DNA from: Deltaproteobacteria bacterium
Lineage (GTDB): Bacteria; Desulfobacterota; Desulfarculia; Desulfarculales; Desulfarculaceae
Assembly (NCBI GenBank): GCA_020444165.1
Contig: JAHLLK010000016.1
Span: 1 to 64,000, forward strand
Length of the DNA stretch: 64,000 nucleotides
Reading direction: 5' to 3'
Positions 17,137-24,675 of this stretch are shown one piece after another (position 1 is the first letter of the stretch; each line of letters begins with the position of its first letter). The position numbers and the translations under genes were made by a program. The notes beneath the pieces are model-generated. The model saw only the letters and a list, made by a program, of their open reading frames with translations. It made no database searches and was not told where the DNA came from.

Positions 17137-18258
17137 ATAGTTGGCCACCTGAAAAATGGGGGCATGGGGATCGGAGTTTACCGCCACGATGGTCTCGGAA
17201 CCCTGCATGCCCACCACGTGCTGCACCGCGCCGGAAACCCCCAGAGCCACGTAAAGCTTGGGGGCCACGGTGGTGCCGGTCTGGCCCACCTGATGGTCGT
17301 GGCCGATCCAGCCCAGGTCCACCGCGCCGCGGGTGGCGCCCACCACCCCGTTCAGGGCCCGGGCCAATTCCCGCACCAACTCGAAGCCCTGGGGATCGCC
17401 CAGGCCGCGGCCGCCGGTGACCACCACCGAGGCGCCGGTGAGGTTGGCCTGTTCGTCCAGGGCCCGCACCACTTCCAGCACCTCCACCGTGGGGGTGTCC
17501 GCAGGCTCCAGCTCCACCAGCACCAGGTTGCCGGCCCGGCCGGCCCGGTACTCGCCGGGTTTCATGACCCGGGGACGCACCGTGGCCATCTGGGGCCGGG
17601 CGGCCGGGCAGACGATGGTGGCCATGATGTTGCCGCCAAAGGCGGGGCGGGTCTGCAACAACAACCGGGAGGCCGGCTCGATGCTGAGCCCGGTGCAGTC
17701 GGCCGTGAGCCCGGTGGCCACCGCGGTGGCCAGGCGGGGGATCAGGGCGCGGCCCAGGTGGGTGGCTCCGGCCAGGAGGATCTCCGGCTGATGCCGGCTC
17801 AGCAGGCGGGCCAGCAGGCGGCAGAAAAGCCCCTCGTCGGCCGCGGCCAGGCGGGGGTCGTCGGCCAGGTAGACCGTATCCGCCCCCCAGGCGAACAGCT
17901 CGGCCGCCAGGGGCTCCACCCCGTGGCCCAACAGCACGGCGGCAAGCTCCACCCCCAGTTCGGCCGCCAGGCGGCCGCCCTGGCCCAAGAGCTCCGCGGC
18001 CACCGGGGCCAGCTCGCCTCCCCGGGCCTCGGCAAATACCCAGACCCCCCGGGCGGCCAGGGCGCGGTCGTCGGCCCGGGGCCCGCCGGTGAGGCTGATG
18101 GCTTCAACGGGGCAGGTCTCCACGCAGGCGCCGCACAGGGTGCAGGAGTCGTTGACCTCCGGAACGTCGTCCGCGCCCGGGATAAGGGCCTCAAAGGGGC
18201 AGGCGTCCACGCAGGTCCCGCAGCCCGTGCAAAGTTCGCGATCTATCTTGAGGCCCAT
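17053..18258 (-). CDS. etfA: Electron transfer flavoprotein alpha subunit with fused 2x[4Fe-4S] ferredoxin
   Basis: Carries electrons from the adjacent acyl-CoA dehydrogenase. The N-terminal ferredoxin (1-58) has two full cluster motifs, Cys10/13/16/20 and Cys39/42/45/49. EtfA proper follows, with the FAD-binding region GRGLGDPQGFELVRELA, VGQTGTTVAPKLYVALGVSGAVQH and the C-terminal ending NSDPHAPIFQVANYGIVGD. 401 residues. It is 1 nt after etfB (TGACATG). Ferredoxin-bearing EtfA occurs in anaerobic electron-confurcating or bifurcating complexes, which would let acyl-CoA chemistry couple to ferredoxin here; that coupling is inferred. Part of its 3' end is duplicated downstream. Confidence 0.94.
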   Translation of the reverse strand: MGLKIDRELCTGCGTCVDACPFEALIPGADDVPEVNDSCTLCGACVETCPVEAISLTGGPRADDRALAARGVWVFAEARGGELAPVAAELLGQGGRLAAELGVELAAVLLGHGVEPLAAELFAWGADTVYLADDPRLAAADEGLFCRLLARLLSRHQPEILLAGATHLGRALIPRLATAVATGLTADCTGLSIEPASRLLLQTRPAFGGNIMATIVCPAARPQMATVRPRVMKPGEYRAGRAGNLVLVELEPADTPTVEVLEVVRALDEQANLTGASVVVTGGRGLGDPQGFELVRELARALNGVVGATRGAVDLGWIGHDHQVGQTGTTVAPKLYVALGVSGAVQHVVGMQGSETIVAVNSDPHAPIFQVANYGIVGDLYQVVPAMLGRLRELRGQRHDG

Positions 18259-18259
18259 G

Positions 18260-19057
18260 TCAGTTCCCCGTCACGATGACGCCCTGGGCCGCCAGGCGGT
18301 CCATGAGGGCGGCCCCGGCCTCCTCGGCCGTACCGGGGATGATCTCCCGGTCGCCGGTGGCCTGGGGCGCGAAAACCTTTTTCACCTGGGTGAAGCTGCC
18401 GGCCAGCCCGGCCTCGTCCGCGGGGATGGCGGCCTCCTCCGCGCCCACCAGGGGCACTTGATAGGTTTTGGCCCGCATCTTGCCCTTCAAGGACGGCGGC
18501 CGGGGTTCGCCCACCTCCCGCACCACGGTGATGAGCCCGGGCAGGGGGAGTTTCACCACATCCCAACCCTCGTCGGTCTGGCGCTCCACCACCAGGTGAT
18601 CCTCGGTGACTTCCTTGATCTTCTTGACAAAGGCCACCTGGGGCAGGCCCAGGCGCTGGGCCAGGCCCGGCCCCACCTGGGCGGTGTCGCCGTCAATGGC
18701 CTGCTTGCCGCAGATGATCAGGTCGGCCCCGCCCAGCTTCTCCACCCCGGCGGCCAGCACCCGGGTGGTGGCCCAGGTGTCCGAGCCGGCAAAGGCGCGG
18801 TCCGCCATGAGGAGCCCCTGGTCGGCCCCGTAGCCGATGGCCTCCTTGATCACCGCCGCGGCCTGGGGCGGGCCCATGGACAACACCGCCACCTCGCCGC
18901 CGGCCGCCTCGCGCACGGCCAGCGCCGCCTCCAGGGCAAAGAGGTCAAAGGGGTTGATGATGCTCTCCACCCCTTCCCGCTTCAGGGTGTGGGTCTCGGG
19001 ATCGAGCTTGACCTTGTCGGTCTGCGGGACCTGCTTGACGCAAACCACGATCTTCAT
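18260..19057 (-). CDS. etfB: Electron transfer flavoprotein beta subunit
   Basis: Partner of EtfA. The 265 residues begin MKIVVCVKQVPQTDKVKLD and carry the family features NPFDLFALEAAL, the nucleotide-binding GADQGLLMADRAFAGSDTW and CGKQAIDGDTAQVGPGLA. The gene lies 21 nt after the acyl-CoA dehydrogenase and 1 nt before etfA, a consistent electron-transfer cassette. Whether it binds a second FAD (bifurcating type) or AMP cannot be decided by eye. Confidence 0.95.
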   Translation of the reverse strand: MKIVVCVKQVPQTDKVKLDPETHTLKREGVESIINPFDLFALEAALAVREAAGGEVAVLSMGPPQAAAVIKEAIGYGADQGLLMADRAFAGSDTWATTRVLAAGVEKLGGADLIICGKQAIDGDTAQVGPGLAQRLGLPQVAFVKKIKEVTEDHLVVERQTDEGWDVVKLPLPGLITVVREVGEPRPPSLKGKMRAKTYQVPLVGAEEAAIPADEAGLAGSFTQVKKVFAPQATGDREIIPGTAEEAGAALMDRLAAQGVIVTGN

Positions 19058-19078
19058 GGCTGGGAACTCCCGTCCGGC

Positions 19079-20236
19079 CTATTGGTGGCGGCCGTACTCC
19101 TTGTTCAGCTCCTGGCCGATGACGTTGCGCTGGATTTGGTTGGTGCCTTCGTAGATCTGCAGGATCTTGGCGTCGCGCATCATCTTTTCCACCGGGTAGT
19201 CGCGCATGTAGCCGTGGCCGCCCAGGACCTGCACCGCGTTGGTGGTCACTTCCATGGCCACGTCGGTGGGGAAGAGCTTGGCCATGGCCCCGGCCTTGCT
19301 GATGTCCTTGGCCCCGCTGTCGATGTAGCGGGCCACGCTGTAGACCAGGGCCCGGGAGGCTTCGACTTTGGTGGCCATGTCGGCCAGCATGTGGGCCACG
19401 GCCTGGAAGTTGATGATGGGCTTGTCGAACTGCCGGCGGACCCGGGCGAAGGCTGCGGCCTCGTCCAGGGCGCCCTGGGCCAGGCCCACGGCCTGGGCCC
19501 CCACTCCGGGGCGCGATTTGTCAAAGGTGCGCATGGCCACCACGAAGCCCATGCCTTCCTTGCCCAGGACCCGGTCGGCCGGGATGCGGCAGTTGTTGAA
19601 AATCAGCTCGGCCGTGGCCGAGGCCCGGATGCCCAGCTTCTTTTCCTTCTTGCCCACCGTGAAGCCGGGGTCGCTCTCCTCCACCACAAAGGCGGTGGCG
19701 CCGCGGGCCCCCTTGGAGCGGTCGGTGATGGCGATGACCGAGTAGATGCCGGCCTCCCCGCCATTGGTGATCCACTGCTTGGAGCCGTTCAACACGTACT
19801 CGTCGCCCTCTTTCCTGGCCTCGGTGCGGATGGAGCCGGCGTCGGAGCCCGAGGCCGACTCGGTGAGGGCAAAGGCGGCCAGGCTCTCGCCGGTGGCGAT
19901 CTTGGTCAGGTACTTTTCCTTCTGGGCCTGGTTACCGAACAACAGGATGGGATAGGCCCCCAGGAAGGAGGCGGCAAAGGTGGTGGACACGCCCACGCAG
20001 GCCCGGGAAAGCTCCTCCACGGCCACGCAGTTTTCCAGGCAACCGCCGCCCAGCCCGCCGAACTCCTCGGGGATGATGATGCCGAACAAATCAGCCTGGG
20101 CCAGGGCCTTCATGAGGGCGTGGGGGAACTCCTCGTTCTCGTCCAGCTCGGCCCGCACCGGTTTGATGCGCTCCTCGGCGATCTGGCGGCACAGGTCCCG
20201 GATCATTTCCTGTTCTTCGGTGAGGAAATAATTCAT
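19079..20236 (-). CDS. Acyl-CoA dehydrogenase
   Basis: FAD enzyme that introduces the alpha-beta double bond of acyl-CoA or, in the reverse direction, reduces enoyl-CoA. 385 residues with the three-domain family layout: an N-terminal helical domain, the middle FAD site (AFALTESASGSDAGS), and the C-terminal YEGTNQIQRNVIG containing the catalytic Glu. Immediately downstream are etfB and the ferredoxin-etfA. The chain-length preference is not readable. Position between plsX and fabG, in place of fabH/fabD, is unusual. Confidence 0.95.
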   Translation of the reverse strand: MNYFLTEEQEMIRDLCRQIAEERIKPVRAELDENEEFPHALMKALAQADLFGIIIPEEFGGLGGGCLENCVAVEELSRACVGVSTTFAASFLGAYPILLFGNQAQKEKYLTKIATGESLAAFALTESASGSDAGSIRTEARKEGDEYVLNGSKQWITNGGEAGIYSVIAITDRSKGARGATAFVVEESDPGFTVGKKEKKLGIRASATAELIFNNCRIPADRVLGKEGMGFVVAMRTFDKSRPGVGAQAVGLAQGALDEAAAFARVRRQFDKPIINFQAVAHMLADMATKVEASRALVYSVARYIDSGAKDISKAGAMAKLFPTDVAMEVTTNAVQVLGGHGYMRDYPVEKMMRDAKILQIYEGTNQIQRNVIGQELNKEYGRHQ

Positions 20237-20335
20237 AGCCTTGGTCTCCTCTAAAAACCCTGGGCAAACCGGGTTTAGCCCGGACGGACCGGCCCGGCCG
20301 CCAGGGGCGAAGGGGGCCTGGGCCGCCGGCCGGGC

Positions 20336-21358
20336 TCAGTCGGCTTCACCCAGCATAAGGTCGCGATATTGGGCCATGCCCTCCCGCAGATGGCGAGTAA
20401 GCTCGCCTTCCACGCTGTGGGCCGCGGTCTTGAGCGCGCTGGCGATGGCCCGGGACGAGGAAGCGCCGTGGCAGATGAAGGCGGCGCCGTTGATGCCCAG
20501 GAGCGGCGCGCCGCCGTAAGTAGCGTAGTCCATCTGCAGGGCCAGATCTTTCAACAGGGGCTTCAGGAGCAGGGCGCCCATCTGGCCCAGGACCGAGGTC
20601 TTGATCCGTTCGCGGAACAGATGCTCCAGGGCCTGGGCCAGGCCCTCCGAAAGTTTGAGGCAGACGTTGCCCACGAAGCCGTCGCAGACCACCACCCGGG
20701 CCGGACCGTCGAACAAGTCGCGGCCTTCCACGTTGCCGATGAAGTTCAGCCCGCTGGCCTTCAGGTTTTCGTGGGCTTCCTTGACCACGTGGTTGCCTTT
20801 GCTGTCTTCCTCGCCAATGGACAAAAGCCCCACCGTGGGGTTGGCCTGGCCCAGGACGCGCTCGGCGTAGGCCGAGCCCATGTAGGCGAATTGCAGCAGC
20901 ATGGAGGGGGTGCAGTCCACGTTGGCCCCCACGTCCAGGACCACGATGGGGCCGTGCAGACCGGGGAACACCGAGGCCAGGGCGGGGCGCTCCACCTCGG
21001 GCAGGCGGCCCAAAACCACCATGCCCACGGCCATGGTGGCCCCGCTGTTGCCGGCCGAAACCACCGCCGCGGCCTCTCCGGCCTTCATGAGGTCGAAGGC
21101 CACCCGGATGGAGGAGTCCTTCAGGCGGCGCAGGATATGGCTGGGGGCCTGGTCCATGCCGGCCACCTCAGTGGCCGGATGCAGGGTGAGCCTTCCCGCT
21201 GGGGCGCCGGCGCGCTCCATCAGGGGTTCCAGCTCCTCGGGCCGCCCCACCAGGACGATCTCCAAGTCAGCGGGACCCTCTGCCAGAGCCAGGGCGGCTC
21301 CCTCTACCATGGCGGCGGGACCGCGGTCACCGCCCATCGCGTCCAAAGCCAGGCGCAT
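20336..21358 (-). CDS. plsX: Phosphate acyltransferase PlsX
   Basis: Makes acyl-phosphate from acyl-ACP for membrane lipid synthesis. The 340 residues begin MRLALDAMGGDRGP, the signature of the family, and contain DVGANVDCTPSMLLQFA and VCDGFVGNVCLKL. Start at 21358 lies 9 nt after the rpmF stop, the standard rpmF-plsX pairing. It heads the lipid-related part of the operon. Confidence 0.97.
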   Translation of the reverse strand: MRLALDAMGGDRGPAAMVEGAALALAEGPADLEIVLVGRPEELEPLMERAGAPAGRLTLHPATEVAGMDQAPSHILRRLKDSSIRVAFDLMKAGEAAAVVSAGNSGATMAVGMVVLGRLPEVERPALASVFPGLHGPIVVLDVGANVDCTPSMLLQFAYMGSAYAERVLGQANPTVGLLSIGEEDSKGNHVVKEAHENLKASGLNFIGNVEGRDLFDGPARVVVCDGFVGNVCLKLSEGLAQALEHLFRERIKTSVLGQMGALLLKPLLKDLALQMDYATYGGAPLLGINGAAFICHGASSSRAIASALKTAAHSVEGELTRHLREGMAQYRDLMLGEAD

Positions 21359-21367
21359 GATTTGCGC

Positions 21368-21547
21368 CTACTCTTTGGGCTCCAGAAGCTGCCGGCTCTT
21401 GTAGGTGCCGCAGGAGGGGCACACCTTGTGGGGCAGCTTGGGCTCGCCGCATTGCGGGCAGAGCACCACGTTGGGCAGGGTGATGGCGTCGTGGGACCGG
21501 CGTTTGGCGCCGCGGGTGTGGGACTGACGTCTCTTGGGAACGGCCAT
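21368..21547 (-). CDS. rpmF: Ribosomal protein bL32
   Basis: A small 59-residue large-subunit ribosomal protein, starting MAVPKRRQSHTRGAKRRSH and carrying a zinc ribbon with CPQCG and CPSCG. It lies between yceD and plsX, as in most bacteria, and is read from the promoter at 22324-22352. Confidence 0.97.
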   Translation of the reverse strand: MAVPKRRQSHTRGAKRRSHDAITLPNVVLCPQCGEPKLPHKVCPSCGTYKSRQLLEPKE

Positions 21548-21593
21548 GACAACTTACTCCACCGCCAGGCCCGCGCCGCGCGCGGCCTGGGAA

Positions 21594-22115
21594 TCACTTG
21601 GCAGGTTTGAACTCGCCGAGCTTGACCCAGCGGGGGTCCGACTCGGGCCCCCCGCAAGCGTGGTCCGGCCCCTCTATGGCCTGGCCGCAACGGGGACAAA
21701 CCCCCGGGCAATCCTCGCGGCACAGGGGGGCCATGGGCAGGGCCAGGCTGATCTCGGCGCGGACCGCCTCGCCCAGGTCGATCTCTTCGCCCTGGTAGAA
21801 AATCACTTCCAGCTCGTCGCCCCCCAGCTGGACCTCGTCCTCCCGGGTCTGATCCGGGGGACGGAAAACCATCTCCAGGGGCAGCTTCTGCCGGTGCGCC
21901 GCCGGAGCCAGGCAACGGCTGCAGGTCAGCTCCAGGCCGAACCGCGCCTCCCCCCGGGCCACCACCATGTCGCGGTCGCGCACCAAGGCCAGCCGGACCT
22001 CCGGGGGCTCCAGAATCCGGGCCACCTCGGGGCCGAAATCGGCCGGCAGGGCCTCCAGGTCCAGAAACTCGACCTCCAGGCCCTCGGGGGGTATGTCCTC
22101 CAGGAGGATCTTCAA
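21594..22115 (-). CDS. yceD: YceD/DUF177 family protein
   Basis: 173-residue member of the widely conserved DUF177 family, encoded just before rpmF in many bacteria and linked to 23S rRNA maturation or ribosome assembly. A first Cys pair (CSRC) and a C-terminal zinc-ribbon-like cluster (CREDCPGVCPRCG) are visible; the second cluster is the family hallmark. It is the first gene of the long minus-strand operon and has a leader of about 200 nt. Confidence 0.9.
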   Translation of the reverse strand: MKILLEDIPPEGLEVEFLDLEALPADFGPEVARILEPPEVRLALVRDRDMVVARGEARFGLELTCSRCLAPAAHRQKLPLEMVFRPPDQTREDEVQLGGDELEVIFYQGEEIDLGEAVRAEISLALPMAPLCREDCPGVCPRCGQAIEGPDHACGGPESDPRWVKLGEFKPAK

Positions 22116-22323
22116 AACCGCTCCAGGGTGAAAGGACTGATGATAGAGAAAACGCCGGCCTTGTCAATAGCCGGCGCCGGCTTCCTCTCTGGGCCCGGCC
22201 AAGGCCGGGTATCCTTGTCTCCCGGAGCCCTGGCCCCGCTCGGACGGGCCGAAAACCTTGGCTCCCCCGGCCCGCGGCCGGCCGGAGCAGTCCGTCCTTG
22301 ACCGCTGACCCCGACGAAGCGGT

Positions 22324-22352
22324 AGTATATCATCGCCCCGGCCACTGGACAA
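22324..22352 (-). promoter_or_regulatory. Sigma-70 promoter for yceD-rpmF-plsX operon
   Basis: On the minus strand: -35 TTGTCC (22347-22352), 17-nt spacer, -10 TATACT (22324-22329). Confidence 0.7.
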
Positions 22353-22420
22353 GCGCACACGGCGCCAAATGAATTTCATTCAGAGAAGGGGCCGCCCACC
22401 CTCTCCAGGGGGGTAGCCCC

Positions 22421-22448
22421 TTGCCCCTCCCCGGACCACTGCTATAAT
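22421..22448 (+). promoter_or_regulatory. Sigma-70 promoter for greA
   Basis: -35 TTGCCC (22421-22426), 16-nt spacer, perfect -10 TATAAT (22443-22448); the ATG follows about 165 nt later. Confidence 0.75.
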
Positions 22449-22613
22449 AATAGCGCGGGCCGGGCCCGTAACCTTTGTAGAAGTGGCCTTCCTTGGAAGC
22501 TTTCCGCCGGACGGATCGCTTTCGAGGCCGGCTGTTTTTTTAATTACGCCGCCGGTTTCGCGTTCTGCCCCCCGGCGGGGCGGAAGCCGGCCGCCGCACC
22601 AAAACGAGGGACC

Positions 22614-23093
22614 ATGGAGAGGAATCTTCTGACTCGCGAAGGCCACGCCAAACTCCTGCAGGATCTGAAACGTCTCCGCCAGGTCGAGCTGCCCAGTTCG
22701 GTCAAGGCTATCGAGGAGGCCCGCGCCCACGGCGACCTCTCTGAAAACGCCGAATATCACGCGGCCAAAGAGAGAAACGCCATGATCATGGGCAAGATCA
22801 ACGAGCTCGACGAGGTCCTTGCCACGGCCGAGGTGGTGGCCCCGCCCGCCGACACCGGAGGCCGGGTGGTGTTCGGGGTCACGGTCACCGTGTTCGACAC
22901 CGACAACGAAGAAGAGTGCGTCTACCAGATCGTGGGCTCGCCCGAGGCCGACGCCACCAACGGCCGCATCTCCATCACCTCGCCCATCGGCCAGGCCCTG
23001 TTGGGCAAGGAAGAGGGCGACGAGATCCGGGTAAAGACCCCCGGGGGCATCCGCACCCTGGAAGTGGTCAGCGTGAGCTGCGCGGCCAACTAA
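22614..23093 (+). CDS. greA: Transcription elongation factor GreA
   Basis: Rescues backtracked RNA polymerase by stimulating transcript cleavage. The 159 residues show the N-terminal coiled coil with the tip signature EEARAHGDLSENAEYHAAKE, including the acidic tip residues, and the C-terminal FKBP-like domain with SITSPIGQALLGKEEGD. Monocistronic in appearance, with a strong promoter. An 8-bp hairpin (23121-23128 with 23135-23142) follows the gene but lacks a T run. Confidence 0.97.
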   Translation: MERNLLTREGHAKLLQDLKRLRQVELPSSVKAIEEARAHGDLSENAEYHAAKERNAMIMGKINELDEVLATAEVVAPPADTGGRVVFGVTVTVFDTDNEEECVYQIVGSPEADATNGRISITSPIGQALLGKEEGDEIRVKTPGGIRTLEVVSVSCAAN

Positions 23094-23353
23094 CGGGCTG
23101 ATCCCTCCCCCTCCGCCGTTGGCTCCCCTGCCCCGGGGAGCCTCCCTGGCGGGGGGCTTCCCTTGGTCGTCCCCGCCCCGGGAGGCCGCCGCCAGAACAG
23201 CTGGGTAATATTAAGGTTGGATCGCCGCCAGGCGGCTGGTACTTTACGTTTGGCCGTAGGCGGACCTCCGGGCCCGCCCCGGGCGGTGGCGGACCGCCCG
23301 GGTTGCCTGGCGCCGGGCGCACCGGGCTCCACCCTCCTCAGAAAGCGGCGTCC

Positions 23354-24598
23354 ATGCCCAAAATCCTCGCAGTCGTGCTGAGCCGGCGCATGCTGGTGTC
23401 CCTGTTGATGGGCTTCAGTTGCGGCCTGCCGCTGCTCTTGACCATGGGGCTGTTGCAGGCCTGGATGCAGCAGGAGGGGGTGGATCTGGCCACCATCGGG
23501 CTCATCACCCTGGTGCAGATCCCCTACACCTTGAAATTCGTGTGGGCCCCCGTGCTGGACCGCTTCACCCTGCCGTTCTTGGGCCGGCGGCGGGGCTGGC
23601 TCCTCATCATCCAGTTCGCCCTCATCGCCGCGGTGTGCTGGCTGGCCTTCAGCAACCCGGGCCAAAGCCCCCTCCTGGCCAGCCTGGCCGCGGTGGCCGT
23701 AGCCTTTGCCAGCGCCAGCCAGGACATCGTGGTGGACGCCTACCGCCGCGAGGACCTGGCCGACGAGGAACTGGGCCTGGGCTCCTCCCTCTACGTCAAC
23801 GGCTACCGCCTGGGCATGCTCCTGGCCTCGGGCGGCGGCATGATCATGGCCGACTTTCTCTCCTTCACCGTGGTCTACCTCATCATGGCGGCCAGCCTCC
23901 TGGTGGGGGTGGTCACCACCCTGTTCACCCCGGAGCCGCCCACGGTGGCCGGCGCGCCGGCCACCCTGCGGGAAGCGGTGGTGGAGCCTTTCGTGGAGTT
24001 CTTCAGCCGCAGCGGGGTGCGCTGGGGGCTCCTGGTGCTGGCCTTCATCCTGCTCTACAAGATCGGCGACTCCATGGCCTCGGCCATGACCACCCCCTTC
24101 TACCTGGAGCTGGGCTTCACCAAGGCCCAGATCGGCACGGTGGTGAAGCTGTTCGGCTTCTGGGCCACCATCGCCGGAGCCCTGGCCGGCGGGGTGCTGA
24201 TCCTCAAGATGGGCATCAGCCTGAGCCTGTGGGTCTTCGGCTTCCTGCAAGCCGTGTCCACGGCCGGCTTCGCCGTGCTGGCCCAGATGGGCCCCAGCCT
24301 GCCCTGGCTGGCCGCGGTCATCGGGTTCGAGAACCTCTCGGCCGGCCTGGGCTCGGCCGCCTTCATGGCCTTCATGGCCGCCCTCACCAACAAACGCTTC
24401 ACGGCGACCCAGTACGCCCTCTTGTCCAGCCTCATCGGCGTGCCCCGCTCCCTGGCCTCGGCCCCCACCGGCTACCTGGCCCAGGCCCTGGGCTGGCAGG
24501 AATTCTTTATCTTCTGCACCCTCATGGCCATCCCGGGCATGCTCATGCTGGCCAAGTTCGCCCCCTTCTGGAAGGAAAAGGCCGCCCAGAAGGCGTAG
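23354..24598 (+). CDS. AmpG-like major facilitator permease
   Basis: A 414-residue membrane protein of about 12 helices. The N-terminus (SRRMLVSLLMGFSCGLPLLL), the loop FVWAPVLDRFTLPFLGRRRGW and the SASQDIVVDAYRRE segment fit the AmpG branch, which imports muropeptides for cell-wall recycling. The ATG at 23354 is preferred over a start 17 codons earlier because the family N-terminus begins here. Its stop codon lies in the hairpin repeat at 24598. Whether it is the true AmpG or a paralogue cannot be told. Confidence 0.85.
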   Translation: MPKILAVVLSRRMLVSLLMGFSCGLPLLLTMGLLQAWMQQEGVDLATIGLITLVQIPYTLKFVWAPVLDRFTLPFLGRRRGWLLIIQFALIAAVCWLAFSNPGQSPLLASLAAVAVAFASASQDIVVDAYRREDLADEELGLGSSLYVNGYRLGMLLASGGGMIMADFLSFTVVYLIMAASLLVGVVTTLFTPEPPTVAGAPATLREAVVEPFVEFFSRSGVRWGLLVLAFILLYKIGDSMASAMTTPFYLELGFTKAQIGTVVKLFGFWATIAGALAGGVLILKMGISLSLWVFGFLQAVSTAGFAVLAQMGPSLPWLAAVIGFENLSAGLGSAAFMAFMAALTNKRFTATQYALLSSLIGVPRSLASAPTGYLAQALGWQEFFIFCTLMAIPGMLMLAKFAPFWKEKAAQKA

Positions 24599-24657
24599 GA
24601 AGATGTGGGGGGAGACCCCTTTTTGTGAACAAAAAGGGGTCTCCCCCCACATCTTCC
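24598..24657. terminator. Dispersed hairpin repeat, copy 2: bidirectional terminator candidate
   Basis: A perfect 29-bp stem (24598-24626 with 24629-24657). The left arm begins at the last base of the permease stop codon, and the right arm ends 18 nt from the stop of the convergent kinase gene, so it separates two converging genes. The apical A/T segment gives T5 on either strand before the loop, not after the stem. Confidence 0.75.
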
Positions 24658-24675
24658 TCTTCCTCCAACAAGATC

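Larger units (their letters stand above)
22116..22613. other. Divergent control region between yceD and greA
   Basis: No gene seen. It holds two face-away sigma-70 promoters, at 22324-22352 (-) and 22421-22448 (+), each followed by a leader of about 165-200 nt. No riboswitch that I can recognise. Confidence 0.7.

Noticed and set aside
22116..22613. tRNA or small structured RNA in the greA-yceD gap
   Set aside because: GC-rich inverted segments are present but no cloverleaf arms, CCA end or known RNA motif; the region is explained by two promoters and leaders.
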